DNA of 64,000 nt from Lepidodermella squamata (lineage: Eukaryota > Gastrotricha). Below the pieces are notes generated by a model, which saw only the letters and a program-made list of their open reading frames with translations, had not been told where the DNA came from and did no database searches. The DNA is taken from assembly GCA_047495785.1 (NCBI GenBank), contig JBLDXI010000029.1, positions 2,976,001 through 3,040,000 on the forward strand, given 5' to 3'. Of this stretch, positions 33,861 through 46,200 are shown in pieces. How positions within the stretch are numbered: position 1 is the stretch's first letter; the number at the start of each line of letters is the position of its first letter. Made by a program: the position numbers and the translations under genes.

Positions 33861-34224
33861 TCTGGTTTTTATTTCCAAACCCTTAATCTCAGGTCAACGA
33901 ATACCATGCTCTCACCTAAGATATTAATACTGACATCCCGTGTATCAACATATCGATTTTGCATCATTAATTATTAGCAAACGGGTTTTTATTAACAGGA
34001 TCGAATTTTCTCAATTAAAAAAATCAAAATCGCATAATTAACGGTAGAAGATTGAAATGTTGCTACGGTTTAGTATTTTGTTTGCTTTCACGGAACAACT
34101 TATACATGAATTTTGTTTACCCGGTCCTTCGGCATTCGGCATCAATTTGTGCGACGGAAATTATAATATAGCATGGAAATGTTTCGCTCACAAAGCTTCG
34201 ATCAAGCTCGAGGTCTAAGTTTCT

Positions 34225-35499
34225 TTACTGCGAGGGGGATTTGCATTGCTCCAACGTGAGGCCATAGGCCGATGTTGTCGCATACGTCAGTGCTTCTCAA
34301 CCTTCATTTTTCGGGCCGCATGCGGCCCGCAGCCCGATTTTGTGCGGCCCGGCACTCAACTAGGTAACTTGTATTGGCTGCGGCCCGCAAGCCTTGTTAT
34401 CAATCATTTTTAAATGGCTGCAAGGTCCAATCGATGCCCGGAAGTCCAACTACAGGGTTCCTATAAATCATCCATATTTTAATGCATTTTTAGCCAATTT
34501 TCGGGTCGAAAATGTACAAAAAAGCGTCAGCTAAAGCTAGCTTCGCTCGCGAATTGATTTTTCAAGTAGTGATTTTGGCCGCAAAAGTTTCCGAGGCCGA
34601 TGGTGAACAATTATCATTATTAAACAAAAATCTCGGCTACCCCAATTAGCTTAACGCAGTTTATACCATTAATAAAGCCACTCAATCCTTTATTCGTTCA
34701 TTTACGCTAATCAATTTTCTCAAATGCACTCAAGGCCCGTTCTTGAACATTTTGTTTAAATAAATTCCAGTCATGATTTTCTAGTTTCTTTTCGCGATAA
34801 GCGGAAATGACAGCTCATAATAGTTGCTCATAAAAATTGATACTTATTTGATTATTATTAATTAATATTAACTTATTTGATAATTATTAATACATACACT
34901 CAATACTTACTTGTGAATGTCCAATTTTGTTAAATTTTTTGTGTTTCAAATTTCATGGCAATAAAATTAGCGACTACACAGCAACAATATCTGTTGAATT
35001 TCGCTCCCATTATGAACATGCGGCCCGCTGTGTTCTTTCAATACAGTGGTAGCGGCCCGCAGGGATGAAAAATGAGTTAGAAAATTAGGCGCAGCAGTCT
35101 GGGAACGAGCTGAAGGAGTTCGGGGCAGTTGCTTGATCGCATTACCTTATCTTACCGTGAATGTGTTAGGGCCGAAAGCAGCGGTGCAAGCCAGGCCGTT
35201 AGAAATGCACAGCTTGACAGTCTTCGAGACTGCTGTTCCATAGTCGAGCCAGTGCATAGTTGAAACGTTTGCTGTTGCGCAATGAACATTTGTTAGTCCC
35301 GAGAAATGATAATCAAAGATTTTACTGCTGTCGAGCACGCCTGATTGCCTTGGCATTGAGTTCCGGTCTTGTCGACGCAGTTTTTCGACGATGTATCGCA
35401 GTTTTTCAACGAAGCGTAACAAGATTGGCCGGAAGGGAAAGCGGTCGAACCGGTCGGGCACGGCGTCGAAGAGGCTGGGCAAGCTACAACGGCACTCAT
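34225..35499 (-). pseudogene. A-family pseudogene A4, broken by a hAT element
   Basis: Exon 1 (35499-35327) keeps VVACPASS and CDTSSKNCVDKTGTQC but has lost the signal-peptide codons. Exon 2 (about 35277-35155) has a frameshifting deletion after CTGST. Only about 50 bp of exon 3 remains (35135-35086). A hAT fragment follows, and then only the end of exon 4 (YATTSAYGLTLEQC, stop 34225-34227). Confidence 0.85.
34288..35085. mobile_element. hAT element fragment (CAGTGCTTCTCAACC family)
   Basis: Begins CAGTGCTTCTCAACCTTCAT and has the same subterminal gcggcccgc blocks as the elements at 49940 and 58219. It lacks the right terminal repeat. At agggatgaaaaatgagttag it keeps the site that a LINE occupies in those other copies. 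Confidence 0.85.
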
Positions 35500-35984
35500 T
35501 TTCAAGGTGGAAGGAGGCAAATGAAAAGTAATTTGTTTTTGCCTCTTTATTCACGTAAAATACTTGCAATCTTTCACTTTGAAACTGACGTAAACAAAGC
35601 TAAATCGGAGTTATTCAACGTCGCTAACGATAATAATATGTAACAGTTGTTCCACGCAAGCTTTTTGCAAATAAAATACTAACCCGTTCAGCAACATTTT
35701 GATGTTGTATCAATAACTATACCTGCATATTTTTGTCAAACAAGACAGATTTTGAATTGTCTCCTGTTTTTAACAAATAAATTGTTGATACAAGACAGGA
35801 TCGAAAAATGGAAGTCGGTAAAGAATTAATTGTTTATTTGGTGAGAAATAAGTCTTACAGTGCGGTGGGTTCCACGTTATTTATTTGTGGTATATTGAAT
35901 ATTTGTGCTGCGGGAGAAATTAATGTATATAGCATGGAAATGTTTCGTTCACAGAAGTTACTACGACTCGAGATCGAAGTATTT

Positions 35985-36915
35985 TTACGCCGAGGTGGAT
36001 TGGCATCGGTCCAACATGAGCCCATAAGCCGATGTTGTCGCATAAGTCACAACATTGGGGGTACCTGAAGAAACGCCACCTTTCAGAGCTAAACAGCATT
36101 CTGTGTACGAAGTGGAGGCCTTGGTTGCGGCGACCTGCGATGGCAATGAATGAGTTTGAAATTAAGGCGTCAATTATCCGCGATTTACTTACGACACCGA
36201 TGCCAGCAATAGAATCAGTGTCAGTATTTGCCGTATGTGGGAAGCGAACGCAGTTGCCAACTTTCTCAGTGAGAAGGCTCGAAGCCGCTGTGACCTTGTA
36301 TGGGGTGGAATCATCAGTTGAGATGCATGCAAGAGCCGGAGCTACTGATGCTGTTAGGCCTGGCAAGATTTCGTAGCGAATGTTAGCGGCGTTCGGTGCA
36401 GCCGGGGCTGCGGCGGCGCAACAGTCTGGAAACGAGCTGTAGGAGTTAGGGACAGTTGCAGTTGCTGTAGCTTGCTGAAAACAGCAATTGACATTCACTG
36501 CTTAATCACGATTCTTTATTGTACCTTGAATGTGTTGGGGCCGAAAGCAGCGGTACAATCCAGACCGTTAGAAATGCATAGCTTGACAGTCTTACTGACG
36601 ATTGAACCAAAAGTTGCACCTGTACACAATTGAAAGGTTTGCTGTTGCAAAAGGAGCATTTCGTTCGGTTAGTGTTCGGTTAGTTATATAAGCACAAAAG
36701 TTTACCGCTTTAGAGCACGCCTGAGTGCCTTGGCATTGAGTTCCGGTCTTGTCGACGCAGTTTTTCGACGATGTATCACAGTTGTTCGACGAAGCATAAC
36801 ACGCTTGGCCGGAAGGGCAAGCGGCCGAACCGGTCGGGCATGACGTCGAAGAGGCTGGACAAGCTACAACGGCACTGCAGGCAGCGGCAAGAACGGTCAG
36901 AGCTAAGAAGGTCAT
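35985..36915 (-). CDS. Secreted Cys-rich protein, family copy A5 (intact)
   Basis: Four exons (36915-36706, 36641-36525, 36474-36193, 36134-35985), all phase 0, give 252 residues. Residues 1-18 are a signal peptide (MTFLALTVLAAACSAVVA). Exon 1 has CPTGSAACPSGQACYASSNN and ends TQCQGTQACSKA. Exon 2 has FQLCTGATFG and KTVKLCISNGLDC. Exon 3 has FPDCCAAAAP, IRYEILPG and GNCVRFPHT. Exon 4 has SYTECC and YGLMLDRCQSTSA. Introns are 50-64 bp. This is the most compact copy and the best reference for the family. No known family was recognised. Confidence 0.85.
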
Positions 36916-36963
36916 TTTCCGCGAGCTTTAAGAAATGGAAGCTCTGACAGAAAATTCGGCCGA

Positions 36964-36972
36964 ATTTATAGC
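36964..36972 (-). promoter_or_regulatory. TATA box of A5
   Basis: CTATAAATT, followed by TCTGTCAGAGC at 36951-36941 and the ATG at 36915. Spacing matches A1. Confidence 0.7.
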
Positions 36973-37029
36973 CTCGAATCCGCATGTTGGAATGCAGTTT
37001 GATACTTTCGCACCCGGTCAACTTTGCGT

Positions 37030-38278
37030 CTTCGCCAGCTAGGTCGGCCGTATTAGTATGATATTAGCAATATAACAACGCCGGCAACAGATACGCTCAG
37101 ACAAAAAAGAAGGCAATGACTAATATAAGTATACTGCTTGCCTAGCTCGATTGCCTTTTTTCTAATTTCCACGAGTTGGAGCTTCAACCTAGAAACCTAC
37201 CTAGAAGTGAGCAAAAAAGTCGGCCGAGTCAATTATCCGTATACATTAAAGATGCGTGGTGTTAGAGAAAATTATGCTCTTGTCAACCCTCTAACAGCTA
37301 CATGGTGGTTGAAAGTTTTCCAGGTCGAAATAACGGGTTGTGGGCGAAAAGAAAAAGGTCAGCAATTTGAGAGCGAAAATGATGGAAAATTACAAGGAGC
37401 AATAATTAAACAATCGGCTAGGGAAAATTTAATGAAATGTCGCGTTATTTTGGTATTATTGTTTAATAATACATACTTTATGCTAACTACATGGTGTTAT
37501 TGGTGCCCCTGCTGATGAATGGTGTTATTGAGCCCGAAAAATTTGGCTGGTTGGCAGTTGGTTTTTGAAGTTGAAGTTGAAGCCGCTATATATGTATTAT
37601 ACCTCGTCAGCTCACGCAAACGACATGAGCTTTGCCAACCCAATCGTGACAAATTGATAATAATGCATAATATAACCAATTAAAATTAATGTATATTTAT
37701 ATAACTAAGCAAGACTATGATTAACCTTTTTCAGGGCCGAGCTTGAGAACAATATTAGGCAATTTCTTGAAGTTTTCAATAATCGTGATCCCGATTTTGT
37801 AACTCGAAGGATTTTGAAGATTATTATTTTTTAATTTTTGCATGAATTGTGCGACAAGTGGTCATAATCACCCAGCTCACCGGTTCATTGTTTAATGATC
37901 TCATGAATATCGTGTTAGTTTGTTATAGTTTTTTACTATACAAACTATACAAATGTGAAATTGACGCGGCTATTATCCATCGCTAACTCATACAAGTGAC
38001 GTGAGTTTTTTCGCCGTGATCCTGATAAATTTGTAACAATATGTAATAACGTTACAGTGATAGTAGTATTAACTGACCGAGTAATGAATAAAATAAAATT
38101 GTGGCAAAACTTTTCATTTACTGTTAGGGAAGTCTCAAAATATTTGCGGTTTGGTGGGCTAACAAACGCCTTGTTAAAAACTTGTTAAAAACCATACAAT
38201 TGGATGTCTCGAGCTCATAAAAAAATCATGTTGGCGATAATGAATCGAGCTTTCATCAAGTTCGAGATCTAAGCTTCT
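37030..38278. other. Intergenic, including duplicated A-gene 3' flank
   Basis: No gene recognised in 37030-37880. From 37885 the sequence matches 33495-33860. Confidence 0.55.
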
Positions 38279-38925
38279 TTACTGCGTAGTGGATTGGCAA
38301 CGCTCCAACGTGAGGCCATACGCCGTTGTGATATATGTGTCAGACTGTGTGTAACTTACCACTCCGGATGCGCTTGAAAGGGCAACATCACTGTTCGTAT
38401 TGGAAGCGTGCGGGAAGCGAACGCAGTTGCCGACCTTCGTACCGATTGCGTTTGCAGTAGCTGTAATCTTGTATGGGTTAGCATCATCAGTGCTGATGCA
38501 GGCGAGAGCCGGAGCTACACTTCCCGTGAAGCCTGGAAGGATCTCGTAGCAAATGTTATTAGCGTTCGGCGGGGCCGGGGCGGCAGCTGCGCAACAGTCT
38601 GTGAAAGATGGGAACGAATTCGGGCATTAGGAGTCGCAGCGGCTTGCTGAAGAAAACCGATGTTATTCGCTGTTCAAAATCGCGATGTTTTTATTTTACC
38701 GAGAATGTACCGGGGAGGAAAGCAGCGGCGCAAGCTAGACCGTTAGAAATGCACAGCTTGACTGTCTTAGAAATAGATGAACCCTGAGTCGAGCCAGTGC
38801 ATAATTGAAAATTTTGCTGTTGTATAATGAACAAATTGGAGTTCTGAGGAATCATTATTTATAGACATTGAATTTACCACTGTGGCGCACTCCTTGCCCA
38901 CTGGACATTGAGGGTCGATGCGGGA
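38279..38925 (-). pseudogene. A-family pseudogene A6, exon 1 cut by a motif-array element
   Basis: Exon 2 (38816-38700) is intact (NFQLCTGSTQG). Exon 3 (38646-38360) is 287 bp, not a multiple of three, and shifts frame before the CC pair. Only the end of exon 4 remains (TAYGLTLERCQSTTQ, stop 38279-38281). About 50 bp of exon 1 (QCPVGKECAT) precedes a donor at 38877, and then the GCGGGAT-rich element takes over. Confidence 0.8.
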
Positions 38926-39650
38926 TGAGTGCGGTAAACTGCGAGACAGGTGCCAATGCAGTGCGGGAGGACTGCGGGATGAATGCGGGATAAACTGATG
39001 CGGGGTGCGGAACAGACCCACAGCGTATATCCCGCAGGGATGCGGGATGGCAACATGCGGGTAATGATGCGACATTGAACTTGAGCATCACCACAAATAA
39101 ACAAACACGTATTTCACGAAGCATGGCGTTTCCCGCCATTAATATAACCGCGAAATTTCGAGCAGGCTGAGTCAGTTCACTTGTGACAATTTCACTTAAC
39201 AATCCCTAAATTTACTTGATTCTCAGTTGTGCAAACTATTCGTTGCTAAATCGATTTATTCGTGACTGTTATTCAAGCGGAACCAGTGGTGCAATCGATT
39301 CGATTGCGGGTGTTGGGCGAGTGGCCACTGGTTCAATGCTCACAACTGCTCCGTGTAGTTTTCATGAAATGCTGATGCCTGATGCGGGACGCGGTAGTGC
39401 GGGATCCGTCCGCAGTGTTGCGGGGCGGATCCCGCACTGCCGTCGCAGCTGTAATACATCATCCCGCATCTGACCCGCATATGTGCGGGATTGTGCGGGA
39501 CTAGTGCGGGACCAGCAGCTAGTGGAGCGATCCCGCATAGTATCCCGCACTTGTGCGGGTCAAAACTTGAAGAGTGCGGGGCCGGCTTAAAACATTGTAT
39601 CCCGCACCATCCCGCACCGAGTGCGGGAAGATGGACTAACGCATGGGCAC
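38918..39650. mobile_element. Element with dense GCGGGAT motifs in both orientations
   Basis: The left part (38918-39077) carries many GCGGGAT motifs in one orientation. The right part (39371-39650) carries them in both, including the palindromic pair gtgcgggatccg / cggatcccgcac near 39396-39440. The A/T-rich middle has none. It looks like a non-autonomous transposon with subterminal transposase-binding repeats. Precise ends were not found. Confidence 0.55.
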
Positions 39651-39885
39651 AGCGGGATTTTACTAACAATTTCAGAATGATAATTGGGGCTTCCTTCGGT
39701 CGCATGAATATTACAGTTTGCAAGAGTTCGCCGTATTTTGATTGCAAGAACTTTCCAGGAACAGTAATTTAATGGTTTTTTACCCGGTCGTTCGGCGCCA
39801 AATTGTGCAACAGAATTAAGCATTAAGCTATTTCGGATGGCATGGAATACAGAAACACTTTTCCTGGGTGTGGCGACAAGTGAGC
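39651..39885. repeat. Dispersed repeat (cttccttcggtcgcat family)
   Basis: The stretch from aacgcatgggcacagcggga to the tacccggtcgttcgg area matches 55155-55340 and 63434-63619, and partly 34108-34160. Confidence 0.65.
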
Positions 39886-40505
39886 AAACGACTATTCAAC
39901 ATGCGACAGCTCGGGACGACCATTCCACAAACGTCAACTCGGCATCAAAAATTTAGAGGACCGAAAACGACAATTCGGCAAATGAATATTGAGCAGAATG
40001 TCCAGTTTCGACAATTCGGCAAAACGACAGCTCGACGTGATGAAAATCACTAATATGGAGAAACGACAACTCGGCAAGAATACATTTCTGCCACGTTTAA
40101 GAAAGATTGATAACACTTGAGAACGCAACAAAATTCAATGTCCTAGATTGAGCAAGAATATCAAGGGTAAGAAGGCTATGCGAGCGGAGCGAGCATGCCT
40201 ATTCCAACCCTGGTTTTTCCGACAGGCTTGAAAAGTGTATCTGACGGTTATTTTATGCGTGATGTGGCTCTCAACACTTCCCAATCTATAGCTAATGTTG
40301 AGTTGTCGTTATAGTTTTAGTGAATTGTCGAGTTGTCTTCTGCCGAATTGTCGCTGAAGGGTACGATGAATTTTCACTGCCGAGTAGTCGATTGCCGAGT
40401 TTTCGTTTTCGATCGTATAAAAAAATATTGCCGAATTGACGTTTGCTGAATTGTCGCTGTCGAATAGTCGTATTCCCAATTTTCGTTGCTCAGTTGTCAT
40501 ACAAC
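39886..40505. mobile_element. Element with CGACAATTCGGC motifs in opposite arms
   Basis: The left arm (39908-40075) repeats cgacaattcggcaaa and cgacagctcg. The right arm (40300-40505) repeats the inverse (gccgaattgtcg, gagttgtcg). Between them is unrelated DNA. Structure parallels the GCGGGAT and GATCAGGGG elements. Exact ends are unclear. Confidence 0.55.
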
Positions 40506-41628
40506 CACTTTTTCCTGCAGTGTTTCTGGATGGAGTTAGAATCCAATATTGCTTTTCTCACGCCCGCATTCATCTTTCGGAACCTCGATTCAAGCAGTCT
40601 TTCGTGCAGGAGAAGTATTTCTGCATTCTGAGCCATCGAAGATTCCTTAAATCCATCTTAAAAAAGTGTTTCACCTATGTATTCTTAGAGTATTTCTGAA
40701 TCGTTTATCCATCAATAACAGGAGGAATTGTAATACTGTAATCCAGTACAAGTTTGAACATTTCACGCAATTCAGCTTTTTCTCTAAAACCACTTGGGAA
40801 TTTTATTGAATATAGGTCTCGTTGAGATCTATCATTCCAACCGAACGGCATCAACACAGCCTCCACAGTCTCTCCCGAAAAAACGGCGTTTTTCGCCTTC
40901 TAGGAAGTGTTGCCCTGCGATATCCGCAGATAGCAGATACATATTCGCGTGGTCCAACTTGGTGAATTCAAGTTGATACCCTGCTGAAGAAGTAGCCATG
41001 TCGTCGTGATCCTGGTAAATTTGTGATAAAATTCAATAGTATTACAGTGATAGTATTATTAACTGACAATTTATTGAATAAAATATACTTGCGGCAAAAC
41101 TTGTCATGTATTCTTGGCACTATCGCTAGGAGCTCGAGCCCAATCGTCCTCTGCTTTCCCATATTTTTGGATAGGCACCCTAGATCTTCTTAACCAACCA
41201 ACAAGGCCACCGGTTTTATTCTGTTCGCTCTCTTTTATTGTACGTTGTACTCAACAGCCATAACTATCAGTGTGATTTCATTCGCAAGCTATCTCTCTTT
41301 CAGTCTCTTTCCAACCTTTCAATCCAACCTTCCAACTTCCGTAAAAGACTTCAAAAAATGTCTCCGTCTCTAAAGAACGATCAACAAGTGTCCGAATCGA
41401 TGGCAGATTTAGTGTTTTGTTAGTCTTGCAAATCAAGATAGAATTCGACTGCTTCTTCATACAGATCATCGCCTAGTTTCCGGGAGAGAGCACACTCCGC
41501 CGTTGCAATGCAAGCCTCCATGTTGATATCCAGACTCTCACATGCCAACTCTTGCTCTTCGATCGCTGTTTTCGGCGAAACTCCTCAGTCGCGTCAAAAC
41601 CCAAATAGATAATATTACACTTGAAAAA
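40506..41628. other. Unassigned intergenic DNA
   Basis: No gene recognised. Contains a partial copy (about 40997-41110) of the A4/A6 3' flank. Confidence 0.5.
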
Positions 41629-42317
41629 ATAGCTCCTAGTCATTACTATAGCTGATCAGGGGGTAATATGCACCCTGATCAGGGGTTATATTGAAATGAA
41701 CCCTAATCAGCTCACCCTGATCAGGGGTCATTTTGCTTCCAATATTTGCTGATAATAATCACCTGTAGCGCCCCTGATCAGCTGCTGATCAGCAAATTCA
41801 GTAAAATTTCAAATTTTTTAGGAAAATGGCAGCCCTTTTCATTTATTATTTTTATATTATTTTTTTGAATAGCCGGTTGATCAAGATCCGCCCACCCTGG
41901 TGCCATCCATGATATCGGTGTTATGGTATGCCACCGGACGCGGCAACTACCTAAACATGGCAGGGTCTCATGATGGCACTTGGTAGAGCCACTTGTTAGA
42001 GAGAGAAGGACTTATTGCTAAGTTAACAGCTGAAGTAATAGAGTTCGCGTGTGAAACATTACGATTTTTTGAAAATATGGACCTTCCGACGCAAGCCTGA
42101 ATTGAACATGCAGCCTAATTTGCATATGCACGCTTGGCTAATTAGCGAATGCACACTTTTGACCCCTGATCAGCAAAGTCATGGTGATCAGCCTGAAATG
42201 ACATGGATTATCAGCTGGCGACAGTTGATTATCAGGGGTTGTCCCTTTTTCGTCCTGATCAGCAAAATGGTGTAAACAGCTGACCCCTGATCAGGGGTTA
42301 ATTTTTTCTAGTGTTCA
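41629..42317. mobile_element. Transposon with CACT ends and CCCCTGATCAGGGG palindromes
   Basis: The ends cacttgaaaaaatagc and, inverted, cactagaaaaaattaacc form terminal repeats. The palindrome ccctgatcagggg or part of it recurs at least ten times, clustered in the outer 150 bp at each side. CACT-type ends occur in the CACTA/Mirage/Chapaev superfamily. No transposase frame is present. Superfamily is tentative. Confidence 0.65.
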
Positions 42318-43290
42318 TGGTGGCGATCTAGTTTCCTCCGAACTGAGTCTAATGATTTGCAATTTTCCCATAGACGAAAAGCAGGAATAGCTGAATCCTG
42401 TTTGTCGAGAAACTTCTTCGGGTCTCTGAAACTATTAAGTAGCAACAATGCAAGCCGCGAAAAGGGCTCTAAGTTTGTCAGCGACTGAATCAAAGCAACG
42501 ATCTGGAAGTCGAGGGCCGAGGCTGGAACTCAATGACATTTTGTGATGTGCTCTAAATTATTGTGATACGCTCAAATCGACGAACGAATTCGGTCCAAGA
42601 GAGCCCCGTGCGGAGATTAACGAATGTGTATCGTTGACTCCGGAGCATTGAAGCACACGGTTTCTGAACGAGCTGCCCCGCACAACTTCATTGCAATATC
42701 AATGAGGGTGTTGCGGCGATTAGTTTGAAGGATCTTGTTTTCCGCAATCGCCTGTACGTCAGTCGGGCTATTTCGGTGAATCAGCACTGCCTTTCAGGAC
42801 ATACAAGTCAGTAAAGCGACGTCGGACGTGGGTTAATTTCGGATTTCGTCTGCGGCACGGCTCGACTGATTGGCAACAGCAGCAACAGTAGCGCCGGGAG
42901 AACCAATTTGACATCTTTCTCTGAATTCAAACAGTGTATTGTGTATTGTTTACACTGTTACGTGGATAAAATTGTTATTTATGAGTCGTTAGACGAGTAA
43001 ACTCAATAAAGGTGCCTTCGAGTTCAACTGCGGCAAACTTTGTATTACGTCCAGGGCAGCTCGTTCAGAAACGATGTGCTTCGATGGTCTGTTGTCGACG
43101 ATACATTTTTGTGGTCCGAATTAGACTCGATCCCAACAAATGAGGCTTTCCTCGACAGTCGGAGCCGCAATTCGGCGCCTAGAATTCGGCTTGTTTCCTA
43201 GCTGCATGGTTGTCCCAGAACTCCAGAGCCTCCGGAAAACCCGTGGACTCCGGAGCATGGAAGGTTTAGGAATTCAAAGAAAGGTGTCAA
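42318..43290. other. Unassigned DNA upstream of a LINE
   Basis: An imperfect inverted pair, gaagcacacggtttctgaac (about 42650) and gttcagaaacgatgtgcttc (about 43062), brackets about 400 bp. The 5' end of the following LINE may lie in this stretch. Confidence 0.45.
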
Positions 43291-46200
43291 ATGGGTTCCC
43301 CCGGCGCTACTGTAGCAGCTATGCTGCTGCTGTTGCCAATTGTCGGAGATATGAGATACTTGGACAATTTTAAATGTTCAAATTCTCAATGGAAACGATG
43401 CCTGACACGCGAGCAACACTCGCTGGCACACGACTGGATTGACACATACGACGTCAGAACGCTCACTACTACGGCAACAGCAACATGTGGTTTGTATGAA
43501 TGGGAGACGGGGTTTAATCTGGACCCGGCACGTGCCACCTGGATCGCCTTTCTCATCACACCTGTCGACAAATATAGGCGGACTAGAACATCATCCCCAA
43601 GGCTGTTACTAACCATTCTTCTCCTGATGCTATGTGGCGATGTTGATCCGAATCCGGGTCCGGCATTGCCTCACGATAAAATCGTACCAACGCTACCTTT
43701 CGAAAAGATCGTACCTCTGACACTGAACGATAGATCCATCATACACCTATCGCACTGCAATACAAATGGCCTGCGTTCTAAACACTGGTCACTCGGCAGC
43801 TATGCTGGGCAAATGGAACCTGACGCTATACTGATCTCCGAAACGAAAATCCCCGAAGGCTGCGTTCCAGAAAAAGTTGAAAAATCATTCCCTAACTATG
43901 ACTTCAGGTGGAAAGGTCGAACTAAGGCAAAATACTCGGATAAGCTTGCTCAAGGGGGTGGTGTAGGATTATTGGTTCACAAACGACTGGAAATCGTAGA
44001 CGTGAAATTTGTGGAATCAAAAATTGAAAACTTGATAAGTCTTGTTAGGCTTCCGTCCGGCAAACTCGCGATGATCATAGCAGCCTATCGGCCGCCAGAG
44101 TCATGCGACATCGATGACCTGGATCGATTTCTTCTCGACATCTCAACAATATTCCCTCAGGCCCATTCGCGCACCATTGGCGGTGACCTAAACTGGAATT
44201 TACTCGACAACGAAACTCGCTCGCAGCTGAACGACGCTTTCTCAACATTCGGTTACTAGCATGCTTTTCCTCCGACAGTCACACGTCGGAAGTCCTTGAC
44301 GCACCTGGATCACTTTTGGACCACGACGCCCATAGAGCAGATGACTGCAGCAGGGTCAACGCCTGGGGTTAGCGATCACTTTGGAATCGCTATGCTCTTC
44401 AAGGATGAAGCTCCAACACAAAGCAATGAAGTTCCAACCAAGGTTCGCCAATACAGAAATTTCAAGGGCATCAAAGAGGATCGATTCCGAAACGATCTGA
44501 GTAAAAACCTTCTGCCTCTAGAACGATTCAAGCAATTGAATGGTGAAGGGCAGCTGTTGAGTCTGCTCATGCAATCTCGAAGACCGTTGATCAGCATGCA
44601 CCGATAATCACTACAAAACCGGAGCGAAACCGGCCCAAAAAGTCGATAGACCCAGCACACTCAGCAGAAACGAGCTTGAGAACAAAACAGCGCGCACAAC
44701 GAAAGAAAGCAAGGAAACGCTATCGTAATATGGTTGAAGAAGCTGTCTCGAACCCTGGAAAGCAATGGAAGATTGTGAAGGAATTCTGCCCATCGAAAAA
44801 GCGAGACGCTCCGTTTAGCAAACTCGTGCCGAAAGCCATGAAGGAAATGGCTAACAATTTCAACAAGTTTTTTGTAAGCTCTAGTCAAACAATTGCTAAC
44901 CAGCTAAAAAGCAGCCTGGATTTCACGAGGAAAGCTAGGAAACCACCGAAGAGCTTTAGATTCCGAACAATTAAAACCGAAGATACAACGGCAGCGCTCA
45001 GCAAGCTAAGCTCAAAAGCTACAACCGGCTTCGACTGCCTTCCTGAGTGCATACTGAAGATGGCGAAGGGAGCGGTTATCAATCATCTCACCATACTCTT
45101 CAACACTATTCTACGAGAAAGGTCAGTACCACAAGTTTTGAAAATTAGCATCGTCAGTCCGATTCATAAATCTGGCGCGAAAGAAGAAGTCGGTAACTAT
45201 ATGCCAGTCTCAATCCTATCGCCTCTGTATCGTACTTTCGAAAGAATATTAGCTGAACAGATCAAGAAACACCTGAATAAAATAGGATTTCTTTCGCCAA
45301 GTCAGTTCGGTTTCCGTCAATACCATTCTTGCGATACGTGTCTCTGTAAAATCACCGAAGACTGGCGAATGGCAATCGACAGGGGCGACACTGTAGTCGC
45401 GGTCGCCATCGATTTAAGCAAAGCGTTCGACACCCTCGATCCGGATGGTGTCGAAGAATCACTGGAAAGCGCCGGCTTCGACGAACAATCTCGGCAAATG
45501 ATGGGAAGTTTAAAAAAAAACCGCTATCAAATAACCAAACTAAACAAGTCTCATTCCGATAGCCTACCGGTCCAGTATGGCGTCCCCCAAGGCAGCGTGC
45601 TCGGCCCTCTCTTGTTTGTGATTTACATCAACGAGGTTGCGTCAGTGCCCCTCAAAAGCATTGTCGCCCAATATGCCGACGACACTACTTTGTACAGCAT
45701 TCATCCTGATCCCATCGAAGCTGCTCGTCTTCTCCAAATCGATGTCGACTTAGTTGGCTCGTGGCTAAGTAAGAATAGTCTAAAGGTCAATGGCAAGAAG
45801 TCGCAACTGATGGTACTCGGTCCCCACGCGGAAAGCCAGGTCACGGTATCTGTCGACGGTGTACCTCTTACGGCCGGGAGCAAATTGGAAATTCTGGGTT
45901 TTATCTTGGATAATAAACTGATCTTCAAAGAACAGATTCAGGTCATCCGAAATCGAGCACGCCGGGGCTTATACGCGCTAAAACTGGCTGCGAAGCACTT
46001 GGACAGAAACACACTAAAGATGATGGCCAATGGGATCGTCTTCAGCCACCTTGGGTATGCTGACAATGTGCTAGCACAATCGGCCGATACAAATCTGCAG
46101 CCACTTCAGGCTGTCCAAGATAATGCTGTGCGTGTTATCATGAAAGTGCATAGCCGCTCGGATCCCGAACCTCTACGAAAACAACTGCAATGGCTCTCTC

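Noticed and set aside
37138-37515. Plus-strand 125-residue ORF as a gene
   Set aside because: No recognisable domain, no splice partners, and composition like the flanking non-coding DNA.
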